Made by a program: the position numbers and the translations under genes
In this document: one piece after another, positions 24,298-37,000 of the stretch
Numbering within the stretch: position 1 is the stretch's first letter
Layout: each line of letters begins with the position of its first letter
The notes under the pieces: generated by a model
Seen by the model: only the letters and a program-made list of their open reading frames with translations
The model's database searches: none
Told to the model about the DNA's origin: nothing
NCBI RefSeq assembly: GCF_032854445.1
Contig: NW_027018007.1
Span: 62,001-126,000, forward strand
Length of the DNA: 64,000 bases
Source of the DNA: Liolophura sinensis
Lineage: Eukaryota; Mollusca; Polyplacophora; Chitonida; Chitonidae
Direction of reading: 5' to 3'

Positions 24298-24319
24298 TGC
24301 CAAAAGATTGCCAAAAGAT
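24298..24319 (+). repeat. 11 bp tandem duplication within a monomer
   Basis: TGCCAAAAGAT occurs twice in direct succession in the copy at 24142, making it 560 bp. It is a private event not seen in any other copy. Confidence 0.9.
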
Positions 24320-26349
24320 GCGGAATTGAGCCAGGCATCGGCAGCTGTTGAAAAATTGCAAATTTCCCTGGTTTCCATGGAGTAAGAGCCGTTGCTGGGC
24401 ACGTGATTATGACATAAATGATCATTCAATTGTCACTACAGCCAAAAGTATTGGTCGGAGAGCAACGCGGTTTGCACCATTCGATTTCTCGTCACAAAAT
24501 ACGTCGGATTAGCCTCTTACCAGCAGCACTTGAACAGTTTTCGCACTTTTGCATTTTTGCCTGGTCTTTTTGTTAATTGAAATCGGCTACACTGTACTCT
24601 GTACAATCGCGACTGGTCATTACTATATTCAACTTTTGACTATAAGTTATGTGCCCTTCGGTAGCCCAGAAGACCTGAAATCTTTGGGCCAAGCCCATTT
24701 AACTCACCCAGCAATTGTCTTACTTCTAAGTCCAAGACAATCTCAATGTCTTTATCTACGTGTAGAAAAACCACACCATTTTGTACGTGAAAAACACAAG
24801 GTACTTGATACAGTCTGCTGTAAAAAGTACAACTGACCACAGACCCACATGAATAAGGTGCCAAAAGATGCGGAATTGAGCCAGGCATCGGCAGCTGTTG
24901 AAAAATTGCAAATTTCCCTGGTTTCCATGGAGTAAGAGCCGTTGCTGTGCACGTGATTATGACATAAATGATCATTCAATTGTCGCTACAGGCAAAAGTA
25001 TTGGTCGGAGAGCAACGCGGTTTGCACCATTCGATTTCTCGTCACAAAATACGTCGGATTAGCCTCTTACCAGCAGCACTGGAACAGTTTTCGCACTTTT
25101 GCATTTTTGCCTGGTCTCTTTGTTAATTGAAATCGGCTACACTGTACTCTGTACAATCGCGACTGGTCATTACTATATTCAACTTTTGACTATAAGTTAT
25201 GTGCCCTTCGGTAGCCCAGAAGACGTCAAATCTTTGGGCTAAGCCCATTTAACTCACCCAGCAATTGCCTTACTTCTAAGTGCAAGACAATCTCAATGTC
25301 TTTATCTACGTGTAGAAAAACCACACCATTTGTACGTGAAAAACACAAGGTTCTTGGTACAGTCTGCTGTAAAAAGTACAACTGAACACTGACCCACTTC
25401 AGTAAGGTGCCAAAAGATGCGGAATTGAGCCAGGCATTGGCAGCTGTTGAAAAATTGCAAATTTCCCTGGTTTCCATGGAGTAAGAGCCGTTGCTGGGCA
25501 CGCGATTATGACATAAATGATCATTCAATTGTCACTACAGCCAAAAGTATTGGTCGGAGAGCAACGCGGTTTGCACCATTCGATTTCTCGTCACAAAATA
25601 CGTCGGATTAGCCTCTTACCAGCAGCACTGGAACAGTTTTCGCACTTTTGCATTTTTGCCTGGTCTTTTTGTTAATTGAAATCGGCTACACTGTACTCTG
25701 TACAATCGCGACTGGTCATTACTATATTCAACTTTTGACTATAAGTTATGTGCCCTTCGGTAGCCCAGAAGACCTGAAATCTTTGGGCCAAGCCCATTTA
25801 ACTCACCCAGCAATTGTCTTACTTCTAAGTCCAAGACAATCTCAATGTCTTTATCTACGTGTAGAAAAACCACACCATTTGTACGTGAAAAACACAAGGT
25901 ACTTGATACAGTCTGCTGTAAAAAGTACAACTGACCACAGACCCACATGAATAAGGTGCCAAAAGATGCGGAATTGAGCCAGGCATCGGCAGCTGTTGAA
26001 AAATTGCAAATTTCCCTGGTTTCCATGGAGTAAGAGCCGTTGCTGGGCACGTGATTATGACATAAATGATCATTCAATTGTCGCTACAGCCAAACGTATT
26101 GGTCGGAGAGCAACGCGGATTGCACCATTCGATTTCTCGTCACAAAATACGTCGGATTAGCCTCTTACCAGCAGCACTGGAACAGTTTTTCCACTTTTGC
26201 ATTTTTGCCTGGTCTTTTTGTTAATTGAAATCGGCTACACTGTACTCTGTACAATCGCTACTGGTCATTACTATATTCAACTTTTGACTATAAGTTATGT
26301 GCCCTTCGGTAGCCCAGAAGACCTGAAATCTTTGGGCTAAGCCCATTTA

Positions 26350-27997
26350 ACTCACCCAGCAATTGTCTTACTTCTAAGTGCAAGACAATCTCAATGTCTT
26401 TATCTACGTGTAGAAAAACCACACCATTTGTACATAAAAAACACGAGGTACTTGATACAGTCTGCTGTAAAAAGTACAACTAAACACTGACCCACATTTA
26501 TAAGGTGCCAAAAGATGCGGAATTGGGCCAGGTATCGGCAGCTGTTGAAAAATTGCCAATTTCCCTGGTTTCCATGGAGTAAGAGCCGTTGCTGTGCACG
26601 TGATTATGACATAAATGATCATTCAATTGTCGCTACAGGCAAAAGTATTGGTCGGAGAGCAACGCGGATTGCACCATTCGATTTCTCGTCACAAAATACG
26701 TCGGATTAGCCTCTTACCAGCAGCACTGGAACAATTTTTCCAATTTTGCCTTTTTGCCTGGTCTTTTTGTTAATTGAAATCGGCTACACTGTACTCTGTA
26801 CAATCGCGACTGGTCATTACTATATTCAACTTTTGACTATAAGTTATGTGCCCTTCGGTAGCCCAGAAGACCTGAAATCTTTGGGCTAAGCCCATTTAAC
26901 TCACCCAGCAATTGCCTTACATCTAAGTGCAAGACAATCTTAATGTCTTTATCTACGTGTAGAAAAACCACACCATTTGTACGTGAGAAACACAAGGTAC
27001 TTGATACAGTCTGCTGTAAAAAGTACAACTGAACACTGACCAACTTCAGTAAGGTGCCAAAAGATGCGGAATTGAGCCAGGCATCGGCAGCTGTTGAAAA
27101 ATTGCAAATTTCCCTGGTTTCCATGGAGTAAGAGCCGTTGCCGGGCACGTGATTATGACATAAATTATCATTCAATTGTCGCTACAGCCAAACGTATTGG
27201 TCGGAGAGCAACGCAGATTGCACCATTTGATTTCTCGTCACAAAATACGTCGGATTAGCCTCTTACCAGCAGCACTGGAACAGTTTTTTCCACTTTTGCA
27301 TTTTTGCCTGGTCTTTTTGTTAATTGAAATCGGCTACACTGTACTCTGTACAATCGCGACTGGTCATTACTATATTCAACTTTTGACTATAAGTTATGTG
27401 CCCTTCGGTAGCCCAGAAGACCTGAAATCTTTGGGCTAAGCCCATTTAACTCACCCAGCAATTGCCTTACTTCTAAGTGCAAGACAATCTCAATGTCTTT
27501 ATCTACGTGTAGAAAAACCACACCATTTGTACGTGAGAAACACAAGGTTCTTGATACAGTCTGCTGTAAAAATTACAACTGACCACAGACCCATATGAAT
27601 AAGGTGCCAAAAGATGCGGAATTGAGCCAGGCATCGGCAGCTGTTGAAAAATTGCCAATTTCCCTGGTTTCCATGGAGTAAGAGCCGTTGCTGGGCACGT
27701 GATTATGCCATAAATGATCATTCAATTGTCGCTACAGCCAAAAGTATTGGTCAGAGAGCAACGCGGATTGCACCATTCGATTTCTCGTCACAAAATACGT
27801 CGGATTAGCCTCTTACCAGCAGCACTGGAACAGTTTTTCCACTTTTGCATTTTTGCCTGGTCTTTTTGTTAATTGAAATCGGCTACACTGTACTCTGTAC
27901 AATCGCGACTGGTCATTACTATATTCAACTTTTGACTATAAGTTATGTGCCCTTCGGTAGCCCAGAAGACCTGAAATCTTTGGGCTAAGCCCATTTA
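26350..27997 (+). repeat. Trimer T-N-P, copy 1
   Basis: The N copy has gccgggcacg and gcagattgcacc with catttgattt (about 27210-27231), and the P copy has caaggttcttg. The same three monomers recur at 30194-31841. Confidence 0.85.
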
Positions 27998-30193
27998 ACT
28001 CACCCAGCAATTGTCTTACTTCTAAGTGCAAGACAATCTCAATGTCTTTATCTACGTGTAGAAAAACAACACCATTTGTACATAAAAAACACGAGGTACT
28101 TGATACAGTCTGCTGTAAAAAGTACAACTAAACACAGACCCACATTTATAAAGTGCCAAACAATGCGGAATTGGGCCAGGTATCGGCAGCTGTTGAAAAA
28201 TTGCCAATTTCCCTGGTTTCCATGGAGTAAGAGCCGTTGCTGTGCACGTGATTATGACATAAATGATCATTCAATTGTCGCTACAGGCAAAAGTATTGGT
28301 CGGAGAGCAACGCGGTTTGCACCATTCGATTTCTCGTCACAAAATACGTCGGATTAGCCTCTTACCAGCAGCACTGGAACAATTTTTCCAATTTTGCCTT
28401 TTTGCCTGGTCTTTTTGTTAATTGAAATCGGCTACACTGTACTCTGTACAATCGCGACTGGTCATTACTATATTCAACTTTTGACTATAAGTTATGTGCC
28501 CTTCGGTAGCCCAGAAGACCTGAAATCTTTGGGCTAAGCCCATTTAACTCACCCAGCAATTGCCTTACATCTAAGTGCAAGACAATCTTAATGTCTTTAT
28601 CTACGTGTAGAAAAACCACACCATTTGTACGTGAGAAACACAAGGTACTTGATACAGTCTGCTGTAAAAAGTACAACTAAACACTGACCAACTTCAGTAA
28701 GGTGCCAAAAGATGCGGAATTGAGCCAGGCATCGGCAGCTGTTGAAAAATTGCAAATTTCCCTGGTTTCCATGGAGTAAGAGCCGTTGCTGGGCACGTGA
28801 TTATGACATAAATGATCATTCAATTGTCGCTACAGCCAAACGTATTGGTCGGAGAGCAACGCGGATTGCACCATTCGATTTCTCGTCACAAAATACGTCG
28901 GATTAGCCTCTTACCAGCAGCACTGGAACAGTTTTTCCACTTTTGCATTTTTGCCTGGTCTTTTTGTTAATTGAAATCGGCTACACTGTACTCTGTACAA
29001 TCGCGACTGGTCATTACTATATTCAACTTTTGACTATAAGTTATGTGCCCTTCGGTAGCCCAGAAGACCTGAAATCTTTGGGCTAAGCCCATTTAACTCA
29101 CCCAGCAATTGTCTTACTTCTAAGTGCAAGACAATCTCAATGTCTTTATCTACGTGTAGAAAAACCACACCATTTGTACATAAAAAACACGAGGTACTTG
29201 ATACAGTCTGCTGTAAAAAGTACAACTAAACACTGACCCACATTTATAAGGTGCCAAAAGATGCGGAATTGGGCCAGGTATCGGCAGCTGTTGAAAAATT
29301 GCCAATTTCCCTGGTTTCCATGGAGTAAGAGCCGTTGCTGTGCACGTGATTATGACATAAATGATCATTCAATTGTCGCTACAGGCAAAAGTATTGGTCG
29401 GAGAGCAACGCGGATTGCACCATTCGATTTCTCGTCACAAAATACGTCGGATTAGCCTCTTACCAGCAGCACTGGAACAATTTTTCCAATTTTGCCTTTT
29501 TGCCTGGTCTTTTTGTTAATTGAAATCGGCTACACTGTACTCTGTACAATCGCGACTGGTCATTACTATATTCAACTTTTGACTATAAGTTATGTGCCCT
29601 TCGGTAGCCCAGAAGACCTGAAATCTTTGGGCTAAGCCCATTTAACTCACCCAGCAATTGCCTTACATCTAAGTGCAAGACAATCTTAATGTCTTTATCT
29701 ACGTGTAGAAAAACCACACCATTTGTACGTGAGAAACACAAGGTACTTGATACAGTCTGCTGTAAAAAGTACAACTAAACACTGACCAACTTCAGTAAGG
29801 TGCCAAAAGATACGGAATTGAGCCAGGCATCGGCAGCTGTTGAAAAATTGCAAATTTCCCTGGTTTCCATGGAGTAAGAGCCGTTGCTGGGCACGTGATT
29901 ATGACATAAATGATCATTCAATTGTCGCTACAGCCAAACGTATTGGTCGGAGAGCAACGCGGATTGCACCATTCGATTTCTCGTCACAAAATACGTCGGA
30001 TTAGCCTCTTACCAGCAGCACTGGAACAGTTTTTCCACTTTTGCATTTTTGCCTGGTCTTTTTGTTAATTGAAATCGGCTACACTGTACTCTGTACAATC
30101 GCGACTGGTCATTACTATATTCAACTTTTGACTATAAGTTATGTGCCCTTCGGTAGCCCAGAAGACCTGAAATCTTTGGGCTAAGCCCATTTA
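27998..30193 (+). repeat. T-N dimer repeated twice inside the trimer pair
   Basis: Dimers 27998-29095 and 29096-30193, 1098 bp each, lie between the two T-N-P trimers. Their N copies have ctaaacactg and gcggattgcacc, unlike the flanking N copies. By eye they differ at only a few sites, for example aacaacacc and cacagaccc in the first and gatacgg (29811) in the second. Confidence 0.88.
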
Positions 30194-31841
30194 ACTCACC
30201 CAGCAATTGTCTTACTTCTAAGTGCAAGACAATCTCAATGTCTTTATCTACGTGTAGAAAAACCACACCATTTGTACATAAAAAACACGAGGTACTTGAT
30301 ACAGTCTGCTGTAAAAAGTACAACTAAACACTGACCCACATTTATAAGGTGCCAAAAGATGCGGAATTGGGCCAGGTATCGGCAGCTGTTGAAAAATTGC
30401 CAATTTCCCTGGTTTCCATGGAGTAAAAGCCGTTGCTGTGCACGTGATTATGACATAAATGATCATTCAATTGTCGCTACAGGCAAAAGTATTGGTCGGA
30501 GAGCAACGCGGATTGCACCATTCGATTTCTCGTCACAAAATACGTCGGATTAGCCTCTTACCAGCAGCACTGGAACAATTTTTTATAATTTTGCCTTTTT
30601 GCCTGGTCTTTTTGTTAATTGAAATCGGCTACACTGTACTCTGTACAATCGCGACTGGTCATTACTATATTCAACTTTTGACTATAAGTTATGTGCCCTT
30701 CGGTAGCCCAGAAGACCTGAAATCTTTGGGCTAAGCCCATTTAACTCACCCAGCAATTGCCTTACATCTAAGTGCAAGACAATCTTAATGTCTTTATCTA
30801 CGTGTAGAAAAACCACACCATTTGTACGTGAGAAACACAAGGTACTTGATACAGTCTGCTGTAAAAAGTACAACTGAACACTGACCAACTTCAGTAAGGT
30901 GCCAAAAGATGCGGAATTGAGCCAGGCATCGGCAGCTGTTGAAAAATTGCAAATTTCCCTGGTTTCCATGGAGTAAGAGCCGTTGCCGGGCACGTGATTA
31001 TGACATAAATGATCATTCAATTGTCGCTACAGCCAAACGTATTGGTCGGAGAGCAACGCAGATTGCACCATTTGATTTCTCGTCACAAAATACGTCGGAT
31101 TAGCCTCTTACCAGCAGCACTGGAACAGTTTTTCCACTTTTGCATTTTTGCCTGGTCTTTTTGTTAATTGAAATCGGCTACACTGTACTCTGTACAATCG
31201 CGACTGGTCATTACTATATTCAACTTTTGACTATAAGTTATGTGCCCTTCGGTAGCCCAGAAGACCTGAAATCTTTGGGCTAAGCCCATTTAACTCACCC
31301 AGCAATTGCCTTACTTCTAAGTGCAAGACAATCTCAATGTCTTTATCTACGTGTAGAAAAACCACACCATTTGTACGTGAGAAACACAAGGTTCTTGATA
31401 CAGTCTGCTGTAAAAAGTACAACTGACCACAGACCCACATGAATAAGGTGCCAAAAGATGCGGAATTGAGCCAGGCATCGGCAGCTGTTGAAAAATTGCC
31501 AATTTCCCTGGTTTCCATGGAGTAAGAGCCGTTGCTGGGCACGTGATTATGCCATAAATGATCATTCAATTGTCGCTACAGCCAAACGTATTGGTCGGAG
31601 AGCAACGCGGATTGCACCATTCGATTTCTCGTCACAAAATACGTCGGATTGGCCTTTTACCAGCAGCACTGGAACAGTTTTTCCAATTTTGCATTTTTGC
31701 CTGGTCTTTTTGTTAATTGAAATCGGCTACACTGTACTCTGTACAATCGCGACTGGTCATTACTATATTCAACTTTTGACTATAAGTTATGTGCCCTTCG
31801 GTAGCCCAGAAGACCTGAAATCTTTGGGCTAAGCCCATTTA
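30194..31841 (+). repeat. Trimer T-N-P, copy 2
   Basis: Matches 26350-27997 including gcagattgcacc with catttgattt (about 31057-31077). Private changes: agtaaaagcc (30423) and ttttttataatttt (30579-30592). Confidence 0.85.
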
Positions 31842-34037
31842 ACTCACCCAGCAATTGTCTTACTTCTAAGTCCAAGACAATCTCAATGTCTTTATCTACG
31901 TGTAGAAAAACCACACCATTTGTACGTGAAAAACACAAGGTACTTGATACAGTCTGCTGTAAAAAGTACAACTGACCACAGACCCACATCAATAAGGTGC
32001 CAAAAGATGCGGAATTGAGCCAGGCATCGGCAGCTGTTGAAAAATTGCAAATTTCCCTGGTTTCCATGGAGTAAGAGCGGTTGCTGGGCACGTGATTATG
32101 ACATAAATGATCATTCAATTGTCGCTACAGCAAAACGTATTGGTCGGAGAGCAACGCGGATTGCACCATTCGATTTCTCGTCACAAAATACGTCGGATTA
32201 GCCTCTTACCAGCAGCACTGGAACAGTTTTTCCACTTTTGCATTTTTGCCTGGTCTTTTTGTTAATTGAAATCGGCTACACTGTACTCTGTACAATCGCG
32301 ACTGGTCATTACTATATTCAACTTTTGACTATAAGTTATGTGCCCTTCGGTAGCCCAGAAGACCTGAAATCTTTGGGCTAAGCCCATTTAACTCACCCAG
32401 CAATTGCCTTACTTCTAAGTGCAAGACAATCTTAATGTCTTTATCTACGTGTAGAAAAACCAGACCATTTGTACATAAAAAACACAAGGTACTTGATACA
32501 GTCTGCTGTAAAAAGTACAACTGACCACAGACCCACATTTATAAGGTGCCAAAAGATGCGGAATTGAGCCAGGTATCGGCAGCTGTTGAAAAATTGCCAA
32601 TTTCCCTGGTTTCCATGGAGTAAGAGCCGTTGCTGTGCACGTAATTATGACATAAATGATCATTCAATTGTCGCTACAGGCAAAAGTATTGGTCGGAGAG
32701 CAACGCGGTTTGCACCATTCGATTTCTCGTCACAAAATACGTCGGATTAGCCTCTTACCAGCAGCACTGGAAGAATTTTTCCAATTTTGCATTTTTGCCT
32801 GGTCTTTTTGTTAATTGATATCGGCTACACTGTACTCTGTACAATCGCGACTGGTCATTACTATATTCAACTTTTGACTATAAGTTATGTGCCATTCGGT
32901 GACCCAGAAGATCTGAAATCTTTGGGCTAAGCCCATTTAACTCACCCAGCAATTGCCTTACTTCTAAGTGCAAGACAATCTCAATGTCTTTATCTACGTG
33001 TAGAAAAACCACACCATTTGTACATAAAAAACACAAGGTACTTGATACAGTCTGCTGTAAAAAGTACAACTAAACACTGACCCATATTTATAAGGTGCCA
33101 AAAGATGCGGAATTGGGCCAGGTATCGGCAGCTGTTGAAAAATTGCCAATTTCCCTGGTTTCCATGGAGTAAGAGCCGTTGCTGTGCACGTGATTATGAC
33201 ATAAATGATCATTCAATTGTCGCTACAGGCAAAAGTATTGGTCGGAGAGCAACGCGGTTTGCACCATTTGATTTGTCGTCACCAAATACGTCGGATTAGC
33301 CTCTTACCAGCAGCACTGGAACAATTTTTCCAATTTTGCGTTTTTGCCTGGTCTTTTTGTTAATTGAAATCGGCTACACTGTACTCTGTACAATCGCGAC
33401 TGGTCATTACTATATTCAACTTTTGACTATAAGTTATGTGCCCTTCGGTAGCCCAGAAGACCTGAAATCTTTGGGCTAAGCCCATTTAACTCACCCAGCA
33501 ATTGTCTTACTTCTAAGTGCAAGACAATCTCAATGTCTTTATCTACGTGTAGAAAAACCACACCATTTGTACGTGAGAAAAACAAGGTACTTGATACAGT
33601 CTGCTGTAAAAAGTACAACTGAACACTGACCAACTTCAGTAAGGTGCCAAAAGATGCGGAATTGAGCCAGGCATCGGCAGCTGTTGAAAAATTGCAAATT
33701 TCCCTGGTTTCCATGGAGTAAGAGCCGTTGCTGGGCACGTGATTATGACATAAATGATCATTCAATTGTCACTACAGCCAAAAGTATTGGTCGGAGAGCA
33801 ACGCGGTTTGCACCATTCGATTTGTCGTCACAAAATACGTCGGATTAGCCTCTTACCAGCAGCACTGGAACAGTTTTCGCACTTTTGCATTTTTGCCTGG
33901 TCTTTTTGTTAATTGAAATCGGCTACACTGTACTCTGTACAATCGCGACTGGTCATTACTATATTCAACTTTTGACGATAAGTTATGTGCCCTTCGGTAG
34001 CCCAGAAGACCTGAAATCTTTGGGCTAAGCCCATTTA
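31293..34037 (+). repeat. Array domain 7 (mixed classes)
   Basis: Five monomers: 31293 P-c-1 (left half like 27449, both with caaggttcttg and gattatgcc); 31842 P-c-1 (catcaataag form); 32391 S-q-4; 32940 T-q-1; 33489 N-g-1. The first monomer closes the duplicated trimer of domain 6. The S-q-4 then T-q-1 order also resembles 37880-38976. Confidence 0.88.
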
Positions 34038-37000
34038 ACTCACCCAGCAATTGCCTTACTTCTAAGTGCAAGACAATCTCAATGTCTTTATCTACGTGTA
34101 GAAAAACCACACCATTTGTACGTGAAAAACACAAGGTTCTTGATACAGTCTGCTGTAAAAAGTACAACTGAACACTGACTCACTTCAGTAAGGTGCCAAA
34201 AGATGCGGAATTGAGCCAGGCATCGGCATCTGTTGAAAAAGTGCAAATTTCCCTGGTTTCCATGGAGTAAGAGCCGTTGCTGGGCACGTGATTATGACAT
34301 AAATGATCATTCAATTGTCACTACAGCCAAAAGTATTGGTCGGAGAGCAACGCGGTTTGCACCATTCGATTTCTCGTCACAAAATACGTCGGATTAGCCT
34401 CTTACCAGCAGCACTGGAACAGTTTTTCCACTTTTGCATTTTTACCTGGTCTCTCTGTTAATTGAAATCGGCTACACTGTACTCTGTACAATCGCGACTG
34501 GTCATTACTATATTCAACTTTTGACTATAAGTTATGTGCCCTTCGGTAGCCCAGAAGACGTCAAATCTTTGGGCTAAGCCCATTTAACTCACCCAGCAAT
34601 TGTCTTACTTCTCAGTCCAAGACAATCTCAATGTCTTTATCTACGTGTAGAAAAACCAGACCATTTGTACATAAAAAACACAAGGTACTTGATACAGTCT
34701 GCTGTAAAAAGTACAACTGACCACAGACCCACATTTATAAGGTGCCAAAAGATGCGGAATTGAGCCAGGTATCGGCAGCTGTTGAAAAATTGCCAATTTC
34801 CCTGGTTTCCATGGAGTAAGAGCCGTTGCTGTGCACGTGATTATGACATCAATATTCATTGATTTGTCGCTACAGCCAAAAGTATTGGTCGGAGAGCAAC
34901 GCGGTTTGCACCATTCGATTTCTCGTCACAAAATACGTCGGATTAGCCTCTTACCAGCAGCACTGGAACAGTTTTTCACTTTTGCATTTTTGCCTGGTCT
35001 TTTTGTTAATTGAAATCGGCTACACTGTACTCTGTACAATCGCGACTGGTCATTACTATATTCAACTTTTGACGATAAGTTATGTGCCCTTCGGTAGCCC
35101 AGAAGACCTGAAATCTTTGGGCTAAGCCCATTTAACTCACCCAGCAATTGCCTTACTTCTAAGTGCAAGACAATCTCAATGTCTTTATCTACGTGTAGAA
35201 AAACCACACCATTTGTACATGAAAAACACAAGGTACTTGAAACAGTCTGCTGTAAAAAGTACAACTGAACACTGACTCACTTCAGTAAGGTGCCAAAAGA
35301 TGCGGAATTGAGCCAGGCATCGGCAGCTGTTGAAAAATTGCAAATTTCCCTGGTTTCCATGGAGTAAGAGCCGTTGCTGGGCACGTGATTATGACATAAA
35401 TGATCATTCAATTGTCACTACAGCCAAAAGTATTGAGCGGAGAGCAACGCGGTTTGCACCATTCGATTTCTCGTCACAAAATACGTTGGATTAGCCTCTT
35501 ACCAGCAGCACTGGAACAGTTTTTCCACTTTTGCATTTTTGCCTTGTCTTTTTGTTAATTGAAATCGGCTACACTGTACTCTGTACAATCGCGACTGGTC
35601 ATTACTATATTCAACTTTTGACTATAAGTTATGTGCCCTTCGGTAGCCCAGAAGACGTCAAATCTTTGGGCTAAGCCCATTTAACTCACCCAGCAATTGC
35701 CTTACTTCTCAGTCCAAGACAATCTCAATGTCTTTATCTACGTGTAGAAAAACCAGACCATTTGTACATAAAAAACACAAGGTACTTGATACAGTCTGCT
35801 GTAAAAAGTACAACTGACCACAGACCCACATTTATAAGGTGCCAAAAGATGCGGAATTGAGCCAGGTATCGGCAGCTGTTGAAAAATTGCCAATTTCCCT
35901 GGTTTCCATGGAGTAAGAGCCGTTGCTGTGCACGTGATTATGACATAAATGATCATTCAATTGTCGCTACAGGCAAAAGTATTGGTCGGAGAGCAACGCG
36001 GTTTGCACCATTCGATTTGTCGTCACAAAATACGTCGGATTAGCCTCTTACCAGCAGCACTGGAAGAATTTTTCCAATTTTGCGTTTTTGCCTGGTCTTT
36101 TTGTTAATTGATATCGGCTACACTGTACTCTGTACAATAGCGACTGGTCATTACTATATTCAACTTTTGACTATAAGTTATGTGCCATTCGGTAGCCCAG
36201 AAGATCTGAAATCTTTGGGCTAAGCCCATTTAACTCACCCAGCAATTGCCTTACTTCTAAGTGCAAGACAATCTCAATGTCTTTATCTACGTGTAGAAAA
36301 ACCACACCATTTGTACGTGAAAAACACAAGGTTCTTGATACAGTCTGCTGTAAAAAGTACAACTGAACACTGACTCACTTCAGTAAGGTGCCAAAAGATG
36401 CGGAATTGAGCCAGGCATCGGCATCTGTTGAAAAAGTGCAAATTTCCCTGGTTTCCATGGAGTAAGAGCCGTTGCTGGGCACGTGATTATGACATAAATG
36501 ATCATTCAATTGTCACTACAGCCAAAAGTATTGGTCGGAGAGCAACGCGGTTTGCACCATTCGATTTCTCGTCACAAAATACGTCGGATTAGCCTCTTAC
36601 CAGCAGCACTGGAACAGTTTTTCCACTTTTGCATTTTTACCTGGTCTCTTTGTTAATTGAAATCGGCTACACTGTACTCTGTACAATCGCGACTGGTCAT
36701 TACTATATTCAACTTTTGACTATAAGTTATGTGCCCTTCGGTAGCCCAGAAGACGTCAAATCTTTGGGCTAAGCCCATTTAACTCACCCAGCAATTGTCT
36801 TACTTCTCAGTCCAAGACAATCTCAATGTCTTTATCTACGTGTAGAAAAACCAGACCATTTGTACATAAAAAACACAAGGTACTTGATACAGTCTGCTGT
36901 AAAAAGTACAACTGACCACAGACCCACATTTATAAGGTGCCAAAAGATGCGGAATTGAGCCAGGTATCGGCAGCTGTTGAAAAATTGCCAATTTCCCTGG

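Larger units (their letters stand above)
19211..25251 (+). repeat. Array domain 5 (second copy of six-monomer block; N/P pairs)
   Basis: Eleven monomers: 19211 P-c-1; 19760 L-g-5 with the 6 bp deletion; 20304 P-c-1; 20851 P-q-4; 21401 T-q-1; 21948 N-g-5; 22497 P-q-1; 23050 N-g-5; 23599 P-g-5 with the 6 bp deletion; 24142 P-g-5; 24702 P-g-3. The pair N plus left half of P at 21948 is repeated at 23050, both P copies having gtgagaaacac. Copy 24142 carries an 11 bp internal duplication, which explains its 560 bp length. Confidence 0.9.
25252..31292 (+). repeat. Array domain 6 (T/N dimer amplification)
   Basis: Eleven monomers: 25252 L-g-5; 25801 P-c-1; 26350 T-q-1; 26899 N-c-1; 27449 P-c-1; 27998 T-q-1; 28547 N-c-1; 29096 T-q-1; 29645 N-c-1; 30194 T-q-1; 30744 N-c-1. 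The T copies share cacgaggtac, and the N copies share cttacatctaag and aatcttaatg. These variants are rare or absent outside this domain, which marks recent dimer spread. Confidence 0.92.
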
